From Vreelandella boliviensis LC1 (GTDB lineage: Bacteria; Pseudomonadota; Gammaproteobacteria; Pseudomonadales; Halomonadaceae), in NCBI RefSeq assembly GCF_000236035.1, contig NZ_JH393258.1, positions 211,919 through 246,330 on the forward strand: a DNA stretch of 34,412 bases, written 5' to 3'. The position numbers and the translations under genes were made by a program. Numbering within the stretch: position 1 is the first letter of the stretch; every line of letters starts with the position of its first letter. Of the stretch, positions 15,227 through 27,005 are shown one piece after another. The notes under the pieces are model-generated. The model was not told the DNA's origin. It did no database searches and saw nothing but the letters and a program-made list of their open reading frames with translations.

Positions 15227-15270
15227 CGTTTTTCTGAGCCGAATAGCATTTTTCCGAATAGCAGCTTTGC
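15221..15270 (+). repeat. Imperfect repeats of the HDAC-family stop context
   Basis: GAATAGC starts three successive segments: 15221-15240 (20 bp), 15241-15255 (15 bp) and 15256-15270 (15 bp), the first two continuing with a run of T and then C. The TAG in the first GAATAGC is the stop codon of the deacetylase-family gene. Confidence 0.6.
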
Positions 15271-15275
15271 TAATA

Positions 15276-15309
15276 AAAACGGCACCTCGCGTGTGTGAGG
15301 TGCCGTTTT
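15276..15309. terminator. Bidirectional terminator between HDAC-like gene and fadA
   Basis: Perfect 13-bp inverted repeat, AAAACGGCACCTC (15276-15288) and GAGGTGCCGTTTT (15297-15309), around an 8-base loop. A-tract and T-tract flanks let it act on both strands, fitting its place between convergent genes. Confidence 0.9.
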
Positions 15310-15344
15310 GTAGTGCCAAATTGAAGCAATAAAGAGCCCAGTGT

Positions 15345-18733
<3,389 letters not shown>

Positions 18734-18810
18734 CCGCGCTCTCTCCACATTTTCGGGCTGGCTCTGAAAAGAGAACCCGCCACATTTCTCATACGGCTTA
18801 CATAGACTTT

Positions 18811-18824
18811 CATACGGTCGTTTG
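18811..18824. promoter_or_regulatory. PsrA-like half-site upstream of fadB
   Basis: CATAC-GGTC-GTTTG differs by one base from the CAAAC-N4-GTTTG type of motif described for PsrA/FadR-like TetR regulators of beta-oxidation. It is 78 bp upstream of the fadB start. A second CATACGG occurs at 18790-18796, suggesting a repeated half-site. Confidence 0.35.
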
Positions 18825-18846
18825 ATTGCCTTAGCTTGGTTGAGTT

Positions 18847-18863
18847 GCTTGACAACGTCAAGC
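18847..18863. promoter_or_regulatory. Perfect palindrome in the fadB / DUF5924 intergenic region
   Basis: GCTTGAC-AAC-GTCAAGC, a 17-bp perfect inverted repeat with a 3-base spacer. On the minus strand it contains TTGACG and TTGTCA, each usable as a -35 for fadB. No good -10 is placed correctly, so I call it a candidate operator rather than a promoter. Confidence 0.45.
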
Positions 18864-19043
18864 CCAGACTTTTGGCTAATTCACCAATCTACTGAGACCA
18901 GCACTTCCCCGTATCCGTTCATACTGCAAAGTCTGGGCGGATTTGACCAATCGTCATGAGAAGCACGGATTCGCAGTAGATCAGCGTTAAGCCCGACAGA
19001 CTGCTAGAATCACGCTTTCTTAAATTTTGTAGGTTACCTTGTT

Positions 19044-20198
19044 ATGGGCACGCTGCTCACGCCATCGCGCATTGCCGCCGTTCAGCGGCGTATTGAAAGC
19101 ATTATCGAACGTCTCAAGCCGTGGTCATGGTTGTGGCCGCCCATGGCGTTTGCCGCCGGTTTAGGTAGTTTTTTTCTAGTTGATCGCCAGCAGTGGTTAG
19201 GCGCTGCATTAGCGCTGGGATTATTGTTCGCCTGGACACTACTGCTTTCCGAAAGCTTGATCAGCCGCTGGCTGTCACGACGTGGCCATCCCGCTCCGCC
19301 GCGTGGGGTCGCCACGTTTATTGCCCAGATGATTCACCAGGAGACACTTTTCTTCACGCTGCCGTTTATTTTAGTCACTACCGTGTGGAATAGCGGGCAA
19401 ACGCTTTTTGCGCTGCTGGTGGGTGGCATGGCGCTGCTGTCTATTATCGATCCGCTCTACTTCAAGGTTGCAGAGCGCTGGCGCAGTCTCTATTTCGTCT
19501 TTCATGCCCAGTGTGTCTTTTTGGTATTACTAGTTACGCTCCCCATCATGGTGCACCTAACCACCGGCCAGAGTCTGCTGCTGGCCCTGGGAATCACCCT
19601 TCTGGTGGCTCTACCGAGTTTTTGGCACTTGCTTAAGGAGCGCTCGCTCAAACGCTGGTGCGCTTTTTTTGGCTTAACGGTGTTACTCGCCTACGGCGCT
19701 TGGCTAGGACGCATTTGGGTACCGCCCGCCAGCCTATGGATGACCAGTAGCGCACTATCGCCTGCATTTGATGTTGAGCAGCGCTTGCCTCAGGGTTCAA
19801 TGACGCTAACGCCTCAAGCCATTAGCGAGAATGGCCTTTATGTTTACACCGCGATACGGGCACCACGAGGGTTAAGTGAAACCATTACCCATGCTTGGCA
19901 TCATAATGGTGAGCCAATGGACGTTGTCGAACTCAATATCAACGGCGGCCGCGAGGAGGGTTACCGCGCGTGGAGTCACAAACAAAATTTCCCTGAAGAC
20001 CCTAGCGGGGATTGGCGCATCGATATCATGACGGGGAGTGGACAACGGCTAGGACTGATACGTTTTGAGGTATCGGACGACAGCCAGCATGCTTCCCTGG
20101 CGGATGGAGAGATACGCGCCAGCGGTCTAAGTGGATTAAACTTACGGCGATTTATGCCAGACCGCCCCAACGATGAAGAAGCGCGGCAGGAAGATTGA
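19044..20198 (+). CDS. DUF5924 / DUF2914 domain membrane protein
   Basis: A 384-residue inner-membrane protein. The first 230 residues contain about six or seven hydrophobic segments (for example WLWPPMAFAAGLGSFFLV, LGAALALGLLFAWTLLL, FFTLPFILVTTVW, FLVLLVTLPIMVHL, LLLALGITLLVALPSF and WCAFFGLTVLLAYGAWLGRIWV). The soluble C-terminal part (about 250-350) fits the DUF2914 fold: VYTAIRAPRGLSETITHAWHHNGEPMDVVELNI and GDWRIDIMTGSGQRLGLIRFEV. This combination is the one annotated as DUF5924 in Halomonas. Function is unknown; the C-terminal domain is probably periplasmic. It is divergent from fadB and is followed 76 bases later by a SlyA-like regulator gene. Confidence 0.8.
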   Translation: MGTLLTPSRIAAVQRRIESIIERLKPWSWLWPPMAFAAGLGSFFLVDRQQWLGAALALGLLFAWTLLLSESLISRWLSRRGHPAPPRGVATFIAQMIHQETLFFTLPFILVTTVWNSGQTLFALLVGGMALLSIIDPLYFKVAERWRSLYFVFHAQCVFLVLLVTLPIMVHLTTGQSLLLALGITLLVALPSFWHLLKERSLKRWCAFFGLTVLLAYGAWLGRIWVPPASLWMTSSALSPAFDVEQRLPQGSMTLTPQAISENGLYVYTAIRAPRGLSETITHAWHHNGEPMDVVELNINGGREEGYRAWSHKQNFPEDPSGDWRIDIMTGSGQRLGLIRFEVSDDSQHASLADGEIRASGLSGLNLRRFMPDRPNDEEARQED

Positions 20199-20274
20199 AT
20201 TGTTAAGCACCTTGCATTCAGCGGCGCAGCTTATGACAATTCGCCTACTCACATTTATTGGCAGCTAGTTACCT

Positions 20275-20727
20275 ATGGCATCAACGATTGGATTTCGCAT
20301 CGCACGCTTGCCCCACTTGTGGCGCTCCATCTTGGATCGTCGCCTCGCACCTTTAGGTTTAACCCAAACACGTTGGGTGACGCTGTATCATCTATGGCGT
20401 CTGGGCGAGGGCCATCCCCAGTGCGATCTTGCCCGTGCGATTGGCGTGGAGGCACCCTCTCTAGTGCGCACCTTAGGCCAGCTTGAAGAGCAAGGCCTAG
20501 TTGAGCGCCGATCCTGCGACAATGACCGTCGCAGCAAGCGGATTTATCTTACCCCTGCCGCTATGCCTCTGTTGGAACAGATCGACAGCGTTGCGCAACA
20601 AGCGCGCAAGGAGATGTTCGCGGGCTTAAGCGAGGAGAACCTCGAACAACTCAATGACTGGTTGGCGGTGATTGAATCAAACGGCTTGGCGATACAAGCA
20701 CGGGATCAGGATAGCCCGGCATCCTGA
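20275..20727 (+). CDS. MarR/SlyA family transcriptional regulator
   Basis: Winged-helix DNA-binding protein of the MarR family, SlyA type, 150 residues. The N-terminal dimerisation helix reads GFRIARLPHLWRSILDRRLAPLGLTQTRWVTLYHL. The recognition helix lies in DLARAIGVEAPSLVRTLGQLEEQGLVERRSC (about residues 51-81), and the beta-wing is CDNDRRSKRIYLT. The C-terminal helices (LLEQIDSVAQQARKEMFAGLSEENLEQLNDWLAVI) complete the dimer interface. The conserved D-R-R of the wing is present. Its target is unknown; the neighbouring DUF5924 gene is a possibility. Its 3' end overlaps the convergent short membrane protein gene by 22 bases. Confidence 0.88.
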   Translation: MASTIGFRIARLPHLWRSILDRRLAPLGLTQTRWVTLYHLWRLGEGHPQCDLARAIGVEAPSLVRTLGQLEEQGLVERRSCDNDRRSKRIYLTPAAMPLLEQIDSVAQQARKEMFAGLSEENLEQLNDWLAVIESNGLAIQARDQDSPAS

Positions 20728-21272
20728 TCGCTCACAGTGGACGACGCCTGCTCAGTGCCCTTTAACGGTTGGCTGAAAGGCTGGTCGGCACGGCCACGTA
20801 GCGACTCCCGCAGTTGCTGAAATTCGGGTAGATAGGTCGCGAATCGCTCCGCGGTTTGCGACTCCCACCACCATAGCGTCAGGGCATAGGGCGTTGACTG
20901 CACCACCAGCGCGTCCTGCGGCAAGCGCTCAAGCAACGCTTTTAAAGGTATCGCCGCATTATCGGGCAGCGGGCGCAGGGGGGCTATTCGCCAACGCCAG
21001 CCTGCGTAGTACGGTTCTAAAGCCTCACTGGCATTACTGTCTCTTACCAGCAGAAAATCCGGGCCAGGCCCTTCCTGGCAAAAGTGCCAGCGGTATGCAG
21101 GCATAGTGCCTCTAAAATAGTGCAGCGGCGGCTTTTCCAACTTAATGCTGACGCCCTGCTTTGCGATTTGCGAACGTAGTACCTGTTGACGTTTTTGGCG
21201 CGGGCTAGGCTTTAACCACATCACTGGCGCAATCACTAACATTAGAATAAAGACTATAATTATCCAATCCAT
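20706..21272 (-). CDS. Hypothetical membrane-anchored protein
   Basis: I do not recognise this 188-residue protein. It begins with one hydrophobic segment, MDWIIIVFILMLVIAPVMWLKPSPRQKRQQVLR, followed by positive charges, so it should be a single-pass inner-membrane protein with its body in the cytoplasm. The body is rich in tryptophan, proline and arginine (AYRWHFCQEGPGPDFLLVR, YYAGWRWRIAPLRPLP, ALTLWWWESQTAERFATYLPEF). The arrangement recalls YajC-like anchors only superficially. I choose the ATG giving MDWII because GAGGG is about 10 bases upstream; a frame with nine more residues is possible. The C-terminal tail is low complexity and overlaps the slyA-like gene. Confidence 0.7.
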   Translation of the reverse strand: MDWIIIVFILMLVIAPVMWLKPSPRQKRQQVLRSQIAKQGVSIKLEKPPLHYFRGTMPAYRWHFCQEGPGPDFLLVRDSNASEALEPYYAGWRWRIAPLRPLPDNAAIPLKALLERLPQDALVVQSTPYALTLWWWESQTAERFATYLPEFQQLRESLRGRADQPFSQPLKGTEQASSTVSDQDAGLS

Positions 21273-21335
21273 CTCTACATTTCCCTCTACATGAGCCACA
21301 CTGTATTACACGATCCTAAGAACCATGACTCAGGT

Positions 21336-21409
21336 CGTTGTTTTGACTCAAGTCATTGTTAAAACTCTAGCCATTGTTGAAACTCTTCTAATCATTGTTA
21401 AAACAAGGC
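21336..21409. repeat. Four imperfect direct repeats upstream of the universal stress gene
   Basis: Units start with CGTTGTT or CATTGTT at 21336, 21354, 21372 and 21393, with spacings of 18, 18 and 21 bp. The second to fourth share CATTGTT(A/G)AAAC. The array lies about 80-155 bp before the start of the next gene, where regulator sites are plausible. Confidence 0.65.
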
Positions 21410-21490
21410 ACGCCATCTAAAGTAACGGTCATTGAACAAAGAGTTCCCATTCTTTGTTAACTAGTGTCATCCACGCCAAGGAGATACGCC

Positions 21491-21943
21491 ATGAGCTATC
21501 ACCACATTTTAGTTGCCGTTGACTTAACCAAAGATTCCCACAAGATTCTGGAACGCGCCGTTGCGATTGCTGAACGCAACGATCAAGCCAAAATTTCCAT
21601 TATGCATACCCTGGAACCGCTTGGGTTTGCCTACGGTGGCGATATACCCATGGACTTGACCAGCATCCAAGACCAATTGGATGAACACGCCAAAAAACGT
21701 TTAGCCGAAATCTCCGCCCCACATATTGCCGAGGCTGACCAGCACGTTGTCGTGGGTATGCCCGACACCGAAATTCACCGTTTTGCTGAAGAGCACGATG
21801 TGGACTTAATCGTAGTAGGCTCCCACGGCCGACACGGCTTCGCCCTGCTGCTTGGCTCAACCTCTACCGGCGTGTTGCACGGCGCCCAGTGCGATGTCCT
21901 CGCGGTACGTGTGGGCAAGAAAGGCGAATCAAGCGACGAGTAA
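21491..21943 (+). CDS. Universal stress protein, UspA family
   Basis: A 150-residue single Usp domain: MSYHHILVAVDLTKDSHKILERAVAIAERNDQAKISIMHT at the start and VVVGMPDTEIHRFAEEHDVDLIVVGSHGRHGFALLLGSTSTGVLHGAQCDVLAVR at the end. The G-x2-G-x9-G(S/T) style ATP-binding pattern appears in GSHGRHGFALLLGSTST, although E. coli UspA itself does not bind ATP. I start at MSYHH because AAGGAG is 7 bases upstream; a frame with nine extra residues would begin before that site. It is monocistronic, ends at a strong hairpin shared with uup, and has an upstream array of imperfect repeats. Confidence 0.92.
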   Translation: MSYHHILVAVDLTKDSHKILERAVAIAERNDQAKISIMHTLEPLGFAYGGDIPMDLTSIQDQLDEHAKKRLAEISAPHIAEADQHVVVGMPDTEIHRFAEEHDVDLIVVGSHGRHGFALLLGSTSTGVLHGAQCDVLAVRVGKKGESSDE

Positions 21944-21967
21944 CCAACAGCGTTATATCGCTTACAA

Positions 21968-21992
21968 AAAAGGCGCCCATACGGCGCCTTTT
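21968..21992. terminator. Bidirectional terminator between usp and uup
   Basis: AAAAGGCGCC (21968-21977) and GGCGCCTTTT (21983-21992) pair around a 5-base loop, CATAC. The A/T flanks allow termination from both convergent genes. Confidence 0.88.
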
Positions 21993-22005
21993 AACGTTTT
22001 CAAGC

Positions 22006-23922
22006 TTACTCGCCAGCAGCTATCGCTTCCAACTCCATCCAGCGCTCCATTGCGACTTCTAACGCCTTCTGCACTTTTTCAAGCGTTTGCAGCTTAGTCG
22101 TTACGGCGTCAGCATCCTGCTGATAAAACGCTGGGTCACCGATTTCACTTTCTAACGCCTCTACTTCCCCTTCAAGACGTTCGATTTCAGCGGGCAATGC
22201 ATCTAACTCACGCTGCACATTATAAGAGAGTTTGACGCTCTTTTTCACTGGCGCAGCGGGAGCTTCAGCGACCTTTTTGGGCGCTTCAGAAGTAGGCTCG
22301 GTACGCTGACGCGCCGCCCCTTCCCAAGGTGCCGGTGGCAGCTTGCCACCCTGGCGAATCCAGTCGGTGTAGCCACCCACGTATTCGCGCACAACGCCAT
22401 CACCTTCAAAGGCGAGCATACTGGTCACCACGTTATCCATAAAAGTTCGGTCGTGGGAGACCAGTAGCAGCGTGCCATCGAAATCGAGCAGCAGCTCTTC
22501 AAGCAGCTCCAGGGTTTCCATGTCGAGGTCGTTGGTCGGCTCATCAAGCACCAGCACATTGGCCGGCTGAGTGAACAACTTGGCTAGCAGCAGGCGGTTG
22601 GACTCACCACCGGAGAGCGCTTTCACCGGCTGGCGTACCCGCTCTGGGGTGAACAGAAAGTCCTGCAGGTAGCTCATCACATGGCGATCTTTACCGCCCA
22701 CGCTGACGCGGTCGCTGCCTTGGGCAACGTTGTCGTAGACAGTTTTTTCCAGCTCCAGCCCGGCGCGCAGCTGGTCAAAATAGGCCACTTTCAAGTTGGT
22801 GCCCATCTGTACCTTGCCTTCACTAGGCTCCAGCTCACCCAACAGGATTTTCAGCAGGGTTGTCTTGCCCGCACCGTTGCGGCCCAGAAAGCCGATACGG
22901 TCGCCGCGCAGCACTTCAAGGTTAATATCGCGCAGGATCACGTCATCGCCAAACCGCTGGGTGACGCCCTGTAGCTCTACAACGCGCTTGCCGGTGCGCT
23001 CGCCGCGATCTACCGTCAAGTTGGCATTGCCTTGACGCTCGCGGCGCTGGCTACGTTCATTGCGCATCGCCTCGAGCGCTCGAACCCGGCCTTCGTTGCG
23101 GGTACGCCGGGCTTTAACGCCCTGACGAATCCAGGCTTCTTCCTGAGCGAGTTTTTTATCGAACTCGGCGTTCTCTCGCGCTTCTACTTCAAGCTCGTGC
23201 TGCTTGCGAGCCTGATACTCTTCGTACTTGCCGGGGTAGCGCCCTAGCTGGCCACGGTCTAGCTCCAGAATATTGGTCGCCAGTTTGGAAAGAAATGCCC
23301 TATCGTGGGTAATCAGCAGCACCGCGCCGTTAAACGCCAGCAGTTGCTCTTCCAGCCAGGCAATAGTGTCAAGATCCAGATGGTTGGTAGGCTCATCGAG
23401 CAGCAGCAGATCGGGCTCAGCGACCAGGGCGCGCGCCAACGCCACCCGCCGGCGCCAGCCACCGGAGAGTGAGCTCATCTCAGCCGCTGGGGGCAGGCCC
23501 AAACGGGTAAGCACTGTGTCGATACGCTGGTGGAACGACCAGCCATCAATGGCTTCCAGACGCGTTTGCAGGGTCGCCATGCGGTCCATATCAGGGTCGG
23601 GATCATTGATAAGATGATCGTACTCGGAGAGCAGCTCTCCAGCTTCCGGCAGCCCTTGGGCCACCATATCAAAAATGGTCAGGCCAGATGACTCAGGTAA
23701 CTCCTGGGCCAGCACACCTATCTTAAGGCCAGGTGCCCGCCATATTGAGCCGTCATCAGGCAGGATATCTCCAGCTACCAGCTTCAGCAGAGTGGACTTG
23801 CCGGTGCCGTTGCGCCCGACCAGCGCCAGCCGCTCGCCTTTTTCAACTGTCAGGTCGGCGCGATTGAGTAGTACATGGGTGCCGTAGGCGAGTTGCAGCT
23901 GTTCGAGTCGTAACAGGGTCAC
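22006..23922 (-). CDS. uup: ABC-F family ATPase Uup
   Basis: Soluble ABC-F protein with two ATPase domains and no membrane part, 638 residues (E. coli Uup has 635). Domain 1 has Walker A GRNGTGKST, signature LSGGWRRRVALARALV, Walker B LLLLDEPTNHLDLD. The interdomain linker carries the family hallmark EFDKKLAQEEAWIRQGVKARRTRNEGRVRALEAMR. Domain 2 has GRNGAGKTT, YLQDFLFTPERVRQPVKALSGGESNRLLLAKL and VLVLDEPTNDLDMETLELLEELL. A C-terminal coiled coil (residues about 570-630) matches the Uup DNA- or ribosome-binding tail. It starts at a GTG preceded by AAGGAGG. Uup affects transposon excision and ribosome quality in E. coli. Confidence 0.95.
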   Translation of the reverse strand: MTLLRLEQLQLAYGTHVLLNRADLTVEKGERLALVGRNGTGKSTLLKLVAGDILPDDGSIWRAPGLKIGVLAQELPESSGLTIFDMVAQGLPEAGELLSEYDHLINDPDPDMDRMATLQTRLEAIDGWSFHQRIDTVLTRLGLPPAAEMSSLSGGWRRRVALARALVAEPDLLLLDEPTNHLDLDTIAWLEEQLLAFNGAVLLITHDRAFLSKLATNILELDRGQLGRYPGKYEEYQARKQHELEVEARENAEFDKKLAQEEAWIRQGVKARRTRNEGRVRALEAMRNERSQRRERQGNANLTVDRGERTGKRVVELQGVTQRFGDDVILRDINLEVLRGDRIGFLGRNGAGKTTLLKILLGELEPSEGKVQMGTNLKVAYFDQLRAGLELEKTVYDNVAQGSDRVSVGGKDRHVMSYLQDFLFTPERVRQPVKALSGGESNRLLLAKLFTQPANVLVLDEPTNDLDMETLELLEELLLDFDGTLLLVSHDRTFMDNVVTSMLAFEGDGVVREYVGGYTDWIRQGGKLPPAPWEGAARQRTEPTSEAPKKVAEAPAAPVKKSVKLSYNVQRELDALPAEIERLEGEVEALESEIGDPAFYQQDADAVTTKLQTLEKVQKALEVAMERWMELEAIAAGE

Positions 23923-24021
23923 GCGGTGTCCTCCTTAATCGTGAGGCGCACAGTGTAACGCATGCGCGCGCCGGGAGGGGGAACGTTCGGTGATAGCCTA
24001 CGGGAATACCTCTGGGAATAT

Positions 24022-25674
24022 CTAGATCTCGGTGCGGATACGCTTTTTATCCAACTTGCCTACGCTGGTTTTGGGTATCTCATCGACGAAACGAATCATG
24101 CTAGGAATCGCCCAGCGGTTGAGCTTACCCTGGGCGACAAACTGCTCTAGAAACGCCTGCACGGTTTCCGTCGTCGGGGGGTTATTTAGATCAACGGGAA
24201 CCGCTAACGCCGCGGGGCGCTCTCCCCATTTATCGTCCGCGACCCCAATTACTGCCACTTCGGCAATACCTGGGCACTGACTGATATAGCTCTCCAGCTC
24301 TAACGACGAGAGCCACTCGCCACCGGTTTTAATCACGTCTTTAATGCGGTCGCTAATGGTCAGAAAGCCCTGCTCATCAAGCGAGCCTACATCTCCAGTA
24401 TGCAGCCAGCCGTTGCGCCATAGCTCCGCACTGCGCTTTTCCTCTTTGTAATAAGCCTGGGTCAGCCAGGGGGCTTGAACACGCACTTCACCAACGCTTT
24501 TACCATCGTTGGGGAGCGGCTCGCCGTCCGCGTTAACTACCTGCAGCTTGACCAGAGGAATTGGCAGGCCCGCTTTACAGCGCCAGGGTAGCTGAGTCTC
24601 AAAATCAGCGTCGCCGACATCTCGCGGAAGAATATCGGCGGTGAGTAGCGGGCAAGTTTCCGACATACCGTAAGCACTGCGGGTATCAATCCCCAGTGTC
24701 CATGCTTTGCTTGCCAGCGCTTGGGTTAACGCACTACCGCCCACCAATACTTTCCAGCCGGAAAGGTCGACCTGTTTTGAGGCAATCGCCTCGGCACTCA
24801 CCACCATGTTGAGCAATGTTGGCACGCAGTGGGAGAAGTCAACTTTCTCACTAACCAGTAGCTTGACCAGCATTTCCGGCTCATAGCGACCTGGATAAAC
24901 CTGGGTAGCCCCCATCAGCGTGGCGGTATAGGGCACCCCCCAGGCATGAACGTGAAACATGGGGGTAATCGGCATATAGACCTTGTCGCGGTTAAGCAGC
25001 TCAAAACCGGGGGCCTGGAAAGCGCTAGCCTCGTTCAAGGTGTGCAGCACCAACTGGCGATGGGTGAAGAAAACCCCTTTGGGGTTACCCGTAGTGCCGG
25101 TGGTATAGAACAGCGTGGCAACGGCGTTTTCATCAAAAGTAGGGAAATCGTAGTGTGTAGGCTGCTGGCTTAATAGTGCTTCAAATTCGCCCACCAGTGA
25201 CAGCGAGGTATCGACTGTTTGCGGGGTCTCTTGACACAGCAGATAGCCACGCACTTGGGGTAGCTTATCGGCTAGCGGCTCAAGCAGTGGCACAAACTCT
25301 TCGTGCACGATGACGAAAGCGTCTTCGGCGTGATCCATGGTGTAGAGGATTTGCTCTGGGGCTAGACGCACGTTCACCGTGTGGAGCACCGCGCCGATCA
25401 TCGGAATGGCAAAGAAGCACTCCAGGTAGCGGTGGCTATCCCAATCCAACACCGCCACCACATCTCCGGCCTGCACGCCCTGAGACGTCAACGTGTGGGC
25501 CAGTTGGTGTACCCGTTCGCGAAAGCGCTCGTAGCTGTGGCGGCTCTGGTCGCGGTAGACAATTTGATTATCACCCGCCATGCGCACGCCTGCTTCCAGC
25601 AGGTCCCCAATCATCAGCGCAGGGTTAGTCGCCGAACTCGCGGCGGGTAAAATTTTCGGGGTTACTGAAGGCAT
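24022..25674 (-). CDS. Fatty acyl-CoA ligase (AMP-forming, AlkK/FadD-like)
   Basis: Acyl-activating enzyme of the ANL superfamily, 550 residues. Motifs in order are the P-loop ATLFYTTGTTGNPKGVFFTHRQ, PMFHVHAWGVPYTATLMGA, GWKVLVGGSAL, YGMSETCPLL, the ATP-binding WLHTGDVGSLDEQGFLTISDRIKDVIKTGGEWLSS and the C-terminal catalytic lysine block PKTSVGKLDKKRIRTEI. The overall pattern is nearest to medium-chain AlkK-type ligases rather than to E. coli FadD; chain length is not decided by sequence. I start at MPSVTPKIL because AAGGAG lies 7-8 bases upstream; a GTG-initiated frame 45 bases longer consists of a tandem repeat. It follows the thiolase by 55 bases, forming a two-gene unit for acyl-CoA metabolism. 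Confidence 0.9.
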   Translation of the reverse strand: MPSVTPKILPAASSATNPALMIGDLLEAGVRMAGDNQIVYRDQSRHSYERFRERVHQLAHTLTSQGVQAGDVVAVLDWDSHRYLECFFAIPMIGAVLHTVNVRLAPEQILYTMDHAEDAFVIVHEEFVPLLEPLADKLPQVRGYLLCQETPQTVDTSLSLVGEFEALLSQQPTHYDFPTFDENAVATLFYTTGTTGNPKGVFFTHRQLVLHTLNEASAFQAPGFELLNRDKVYMPITPMFHVHAWGVPYTATLMGATQVYPGRYEPEMLVKLLVSEKVDFSHCVPTLLNMVVSAEAIASKQVDLSGWKVLVGGSALTQALASKAWTLGIDTRSAYGMSETCPLLTADILPRDVGDADFETQLPWRCKAGLPIPLVKLQVVNADGEPLPNDGKSVGEVRVQAPWLTQAYYKEEKRSAELWRNGWLHTGDVGSLDEQGFLTISDRIKDVIKTGGEWLSSLELESYISQCPGIAEVAVIGVADDKWGERPAALAVPVDLNNPPTTETVQAFLEQFVAQGKLNRWAIPSMIRFVDEIPKTSVGKLDKKRIRTEI

Positions 25675-25691
25675 AAAAACTCCTTTAACGT

Positions 25692-25719
25692 TGTTCTTAT
25701 AGCACTGTTCTTGTAGCAC
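25692..25719 (-). repeat. 14-bp tandem duplication between bktB-like and acyl-CoA ligase genes
   Basis: TGTTCTTATAGCAC (25692-25705) is followed at once by TGTTCTTGTAGCAC (25706-25719), 13 of 14 bases alike. On the minus strand the units read GTGCTACAAGAACA and GTGCTATAAGAACA. The upstream GTG of the ligase frame falls in it, which is why I regard the longer start as spurious. Confidence 0.8.
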
Positions 25720-25729
25720 TCAACTCGGT

Positions 25730-26917
25730 TTAGCCGCGCTCGATAAGCAGGGCGATGCCCTGCCCTCCACCAATGCACAGCGTAATCAAGCCATAGCGAC
25801 CGTTGATACGCTCCAACTCGTGAAGGGCTTTAAGGATCAGAATAGCCCCCGTGGCCCCCACCGGATGCCCCAAGGCAACCGCGCCGCCGTTGGGGTTTAG
25901 CTTCTCTAGCGGAAAACCCAGCGTTTCGGCCACCGCCATCGCCTGGGCAGCAAAGGCTTCGTTTGATTCAATCACATCAATATCGTTGATATTAAGCCCC
26001 GCCTGCTGCAGGCAACGCTTTACCGCTGGAATCGGCCCCAGGCCCATTAGCGTTGGATCGACGCCTGCAGTCGTGGCAACGCGTAGACGAGCCCTAGGGG
26101 TTAGGCCGCGCTTTGCGGCTTCATCGCTATGGGCAAGCACTAACGTGGCTGCGCCATCGTTAATTCCCGAAGCATTGCCTGCGGTCACCACGCCGTCTTT
26201 CTGGAAGGCGGGCTTAAGCCGCGCTAAATCGCTCAGCTCAACGCCTTCGCGTACGTGCTCATCGCGAGAGAAAAGCACAGTTTGCTTACCTCGGCTGACC
26301 TCCACCGCGACGATTTGATCGTCAAAGCGGCCTTCAGCGATGGCACGCGCCGCCTTTTGATGGCTTTCAAGGGCAAACTGATCCAACTGCTCACGGCTTA
26401 AGCCATACTGTTTAGCGATGTTCTCGGCGGTGCAGCCCATGTGGCCGCTGCCAAAGGGATCACTTAAGATACCTAGGGTTAAATCCTGGACGTTCACATC
26501 CCCCATGCGCACGCCATTGCGCGCTTGAGGCGGCAGCAGATAAGCCCCTCGCGACATCGACTCAGCGCCCCCTGCCAGCGCTAAGCGGCTATCTCCCATG
26601 GCGATCTGCTGGGCGGAAGACACCACCGCCTGCACGCCCGAACCACACAGCCGATTTACGTTGAAGGCCCCCGCCTCTTTCGGCACGCCAGCTTCTAATG
26701 CTATATGGCGCGCCAGATAAGCATCCTGGGGGCCGGTGGTAATAATATGGCCGTATACCGAGTGATCGATATCGCCGCCCTCAACGCCTGCCCGGCGCAA
26801 CGCCTCTTTAGCGGTGATCGCCCCCAGCTCAAACGGCGCCATTGTTGACAGCGACCCGCCAAAACCGCCAATCGCGGTTCGTGCGCCGCCTAAAATCACT
26901 ACATCATCCAACCGCAT
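25730..26917 (-). CDS. BktB-like beta-ketothiolase (acetyl-CoA C-acetyltransferase)
   Basis: Thiolase of 395 residues. The acylated cysteine is C91 in NRLCGSGVQAV, the active histidine H351 in ALGHPVGATGA and the second cysteine C381 in TLCIGGGQGIALL. The MRLDDVVILGGARTAIGGFGGSLSTMAPFELGAI opening and the RMGDVNVQDLTLGILSDPFGSGHMG insert closely follow Cupriavidus BktB, which condenses acetyl-CoA with short acyl-CoAs for polyhydroxyalkanoate synthesis, or works in reverse in degradation. FadA from this window is clearly a different subgroup. AGGAGAG sits 6-7 bases before the ATG. It is the first gene of the pair with the acyl-CoA ligase, downstream of a dyad-rich control region. Confidence 0.92.
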   Translation of the reverse strand: MRLDDVVILGGARTAIGGFGGSLSTMAPFELGAITAKEALRRAGVEGGDIDHSVYGHIITTGPQDAYLARHIALEAGVPKEAGAFNVNRLCGSGVQAVVSSAQQIAMGDSRLALAGGAESMSRGAYLLPPQARNGVRMGDVNVQDLTLGILSDPFGSGHMGCTAENIAKQYGLSREQLDQFALESHQKAARAIAEGRFDDQIVAVEVSRGKQTVLFSRDEHVREGVELSDLARLKPAFQKDGVVTAGNASGINDGAATLVLAHSDEAAKRGLTPRARLRVATTAGVDPTLMGLGPIPAVKRCLQQAGLNINDIDVIESNEAFAAQAMAVAETLGFPLEKLNPNGGAVALGHPVGATGAILILKALHELERINGRYGLITLCIGGGQGIALLIERG

Positions 26918-27005
26918 GGTTCTCTCCTGTGTTCTCTTATTTGACAGGCTTGTAAATCGCTAATGTCATTCCTATATCCTCATGGCTTAACGGTCTGCAG
27001 TGAAA

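Noticed and set aside
25851..26318. 155-codon frame opposite the BktB-like gene
   Set aside because: Shadow frame with proline- and serine-rich composition and no family signal.
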